A DNA stretch of 64,000 nucleotides from Nocardia jejuensis NBRC 103114 (GTDB lineage Bacteria; Actinomycetota; Actinomycetes; Mycobacteriales; Mycobacteriaceae): NCBI RefSeq assembly GCF_001613145.1, contig NZ_BDBU01000039.1, positions 1 through 64,000 on the forward strand. Direction: 5' to 3'. The translations under genes and the position numbers were made by a program. The notes below the pieces were generated by a model, which was not told where the DNA came from, searched no databases, and saw only the letters and a program-made list of their open reading frames with translations. Of the stretch, positions 62,674 to 64,000 are shown piece by piece. The stretch's first letter is position 1. Each line of letters starts with the position of its first letter.

Positions 62674-64000
62674 ATGACCGTCTCGTCCGAATTGTCCAGC
62701 GCGGCTTGGGCTGCGAGTTTGCCCGCGTCGTTGCGAGGCAATCTCGTATCCCTGGAGGAGGCGTATTTTCGACACGTCGACGCGGGTGACGCAGACTGTG
62801 CGATCCCCGCGACATCCACCCACATCTTCCGCTGCCATGTGGATCTCGCGATCGAGCGCACACCCGGCATCGCGAATGTGCGCGTCTACCACGCGGACGA
62901 CGAAGCCGATCTCGGCGTCGCGGTGCAGTTGGTCACCAAGGACATGCCGCTGCTGGTGGAATCGGTCACCTCGTCGCTGAGCCGCATCGGCGTCAGCGTC
63001 AGCGAGGTGGTCCACCCCATCTTCGAGGTCACCCGCGATGCCGAGGGGCGGCTCGAAACCGCTGTCCCGCACGAGGTCGACGGCAACGGCGCGACCGGCC
63101 TGCGTGAATCCTGGATGCACATCCAGCTGCATCCGGCCACCACCGCGGAACAGTTGCGCCGGATCGAGAGCGCGCTGCCCGACGTGCTCACCGATGTGCG
63201 CCGCGTCATCGAGGACACCGAGGCCATGCGCGAGACGCAGGGCCGGGTCGCCACCGAACTCGACAATGCGGCCCAGGCGGGCAAATCTCCCTTCGACGCA
63301 ACGGATCTCACCGATTGCGCGAACCTGCTGCGCTGGCTCGCCGACGGCAATTTCACCGTGCTGGGCTACGCGCGCTACCAACGCAGCACCGTCGACGGCC
63401 ACCCCAGATCCACCGTGGTCTCCGAGACCGCGCTCGGCGTGCTGCGCCCCAATGTGGGCACCGATTTCCGGGTTCCGGACAACAGCGGCGATCAGACGCT
63501 GCTCATGCTCACCCAGGGTCTGGTCCCGGCCACCGTGCACCGTGCGGTCTACCCGTACTTCGTCGGCGTCGCCGAGATGGACGAATCAGGCACTGTCACA
63601 GGCGAACACCTGTTCATCGGCGTCTTCACCGTCAACGCCCTGCACGAGAACGTGCTCGACATTCCGGTCATCGAACGCCGGGTGCGCACCATCATCGAGA
63701 CCAGCGGCTTCGACCTGGATTCCTTCTCCGGGCAGGAGATGCTCGAGGTCATCCAGTCGTTCCCGCGCTCGGAGCTGTTCTCCTCCGACGGCGACACGCT
63801 GCGGCGCACCGCGAGCGCGGTGCTGAATGTCGGTATGCGGCGCCAGGTTCGGCTGTTCATGCGGATGGACGGCTACGGCCGATTCGTCGCCTGCATGGTC
63901 TACCTGCCGCGCGACCGCTACACCACCGCCGTACGCCTGGAGATGCAGGACATCCTGGTTCGCGAACTGGGCGGCGAGTCCATCGACTACTCGGCCCGGG
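62674..64000 (+). CDS. gdh: NAD-specific glutamate dehydrogenase, large (about 180 kDa) type, N-terminal part
   Basis: An open frame from ATG 62674 runs off the window (442 codons visible); the full protein should be about 1600 residues. The N-terminal regulatory part of the large NAD-GDH (GDH_N/Bac_GDH) is visible: EEAYFRHVDAGDAD, THIFRCHVDLAIERTPG, DMPLLVESVTSSLSRIGVSVSEVVHPIFEVTRD, LTDCANLLRWLADGNFTVLGYARY, FPRSELFSSDGDTLRRTASAVLN. It converts glutamate to 2-oxoglutarate. CGAGGAG lies upstream of the start. The catalytic domain is beyond the window. Confidence 0.93.
   Translation, partial: MTVSSELSSAAWAASLPASLRGNLVSLEEAYFRHVDAGDADCAIPATSTHIFRCHVDLAIERTPGIANVRVYHADDEADLGVAVQLVTKDMPLLVESVTSSLSRIGVSVSEVVHPIFEVTRDAEGRLETAVPHEVDGNGATGLRESWMHIQLHPATTAEQLRRIESALPDVLTDVRRVIEDTEAMRETQGRVATELDNAAQAGKSPFDATDLTDCANLLRWLADGNFTVLGYARYQRSTVDGHPRSTVVSETALGVLRPNVGTDFRVPDNSGDQTLLMLTQGLVPATVHRAVYPYFVGVAEMDESGTVTGEHLFIGVFTVNALHENVLDIPVIERRVRTIIETSGFDLDSFSGQEMLEVIQSFPRSELFSSDGDTLRRTASAVLNVGMRRQVRLFMRMDGYGRFVACMVYLPRDRYTTAVRLEMQDILVRELGGESIDYSAR

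Overview
The window is high-GC DNA with actinobacterial gene content and strong third-position GC bias. An NAD-specific large glutamate dehydrogenase follows EttA and an SSB paralogue, an order I recall from the Mycobacterium tuberculosis Rv2476c-Rv2478c region. Together with a DesA3-type desaturase and its reductase, narGHJI-narK, a DUF4254 protein and a CopD-CtaG fusion, this points to Mycobacteriales, most likely Nocardia or a close relative. The assignment rests on gene content only. No insertion sequence, prophage, rRNA or CRISPR array was seen.

Layout. 0-6.7 kb: end of an MmyB-type regulator, a UMF1-type MFS protein, and a TetR regulator divergent from an acyl-CoA desaturase operon (reductase, desaturase, small protein), then DUF4254 and small hypotheticals. 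6.8-7.0 kb: a 38-residue peptide gene with its own terminator. 7.1-9.8 kb: a three-gene ABC-2-type exporter. 10-12.8 kb: an orphan EctB-type aminotransferase and an SsuD monooxygenase. 12.8-16.2 kb: debranching-type glucosidase plus GT4 glycosyltransferase. 16.3-23.3 kb: mixed catabolic and regulatory genes and a secreted beta-helix protein. 23.5-32.5 kb: respiratory nitrate reductase narGHJI, a TehA/SLAC1-type channel and narK. 32.6-38.9 kb: MFS exporter, F420/flavin monooxygenase, secreted TAP-type peptidase, carboxylesterase and its ArsR regulator.

38.9-53.6 kb is the most interesting part and reads as a small, apparently uncharacterised biosynthetic gene cluster without PKS or NRPS. It holds a MerR regulator; a fusion of a chorismate-lyase-like domain with a PhzC-type (type II) DAHP synthase; a chorismatase of the FkbO/Hyg5/XanB2 family; an aryl-CoA-ligase-like enzyme; an atypical LuxR regulator; and an alpha/beta hydrolase. 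A minus-strand operon encodes two AMP-forming ligases around a 5-aminolevulinate synthase, the gene trio that makes the C5N (2-amino-3-hydroxycyclopentenone) unit in manumycin-type and moenomycin pathways. Two MFS transporters, one of the aromatic-acid family, complete it. Expected logic: boosted shikimate flux gives chorismate, chorismate gives 3- and/or 4-hydroxybenzoate, this is activated and possibly joined by an amide bond to a C5N unit, and the product is exported. Two near-identical MerR-type promoters (19-bp spacer, the same 14-bp palindrome) precede the merR gene and the first MFS gene, tying them into one regulon.

53.8-64 kb returns to ordinary chromosome: DUF427, thioesterase, SDR, a small secreted protein, tRNA-Arg(TCT), CopD-CtaG, a threonine-dehydratase-like enzyme, SSB, EttA and the start of the large NAD-glutamate dehydrogenase.
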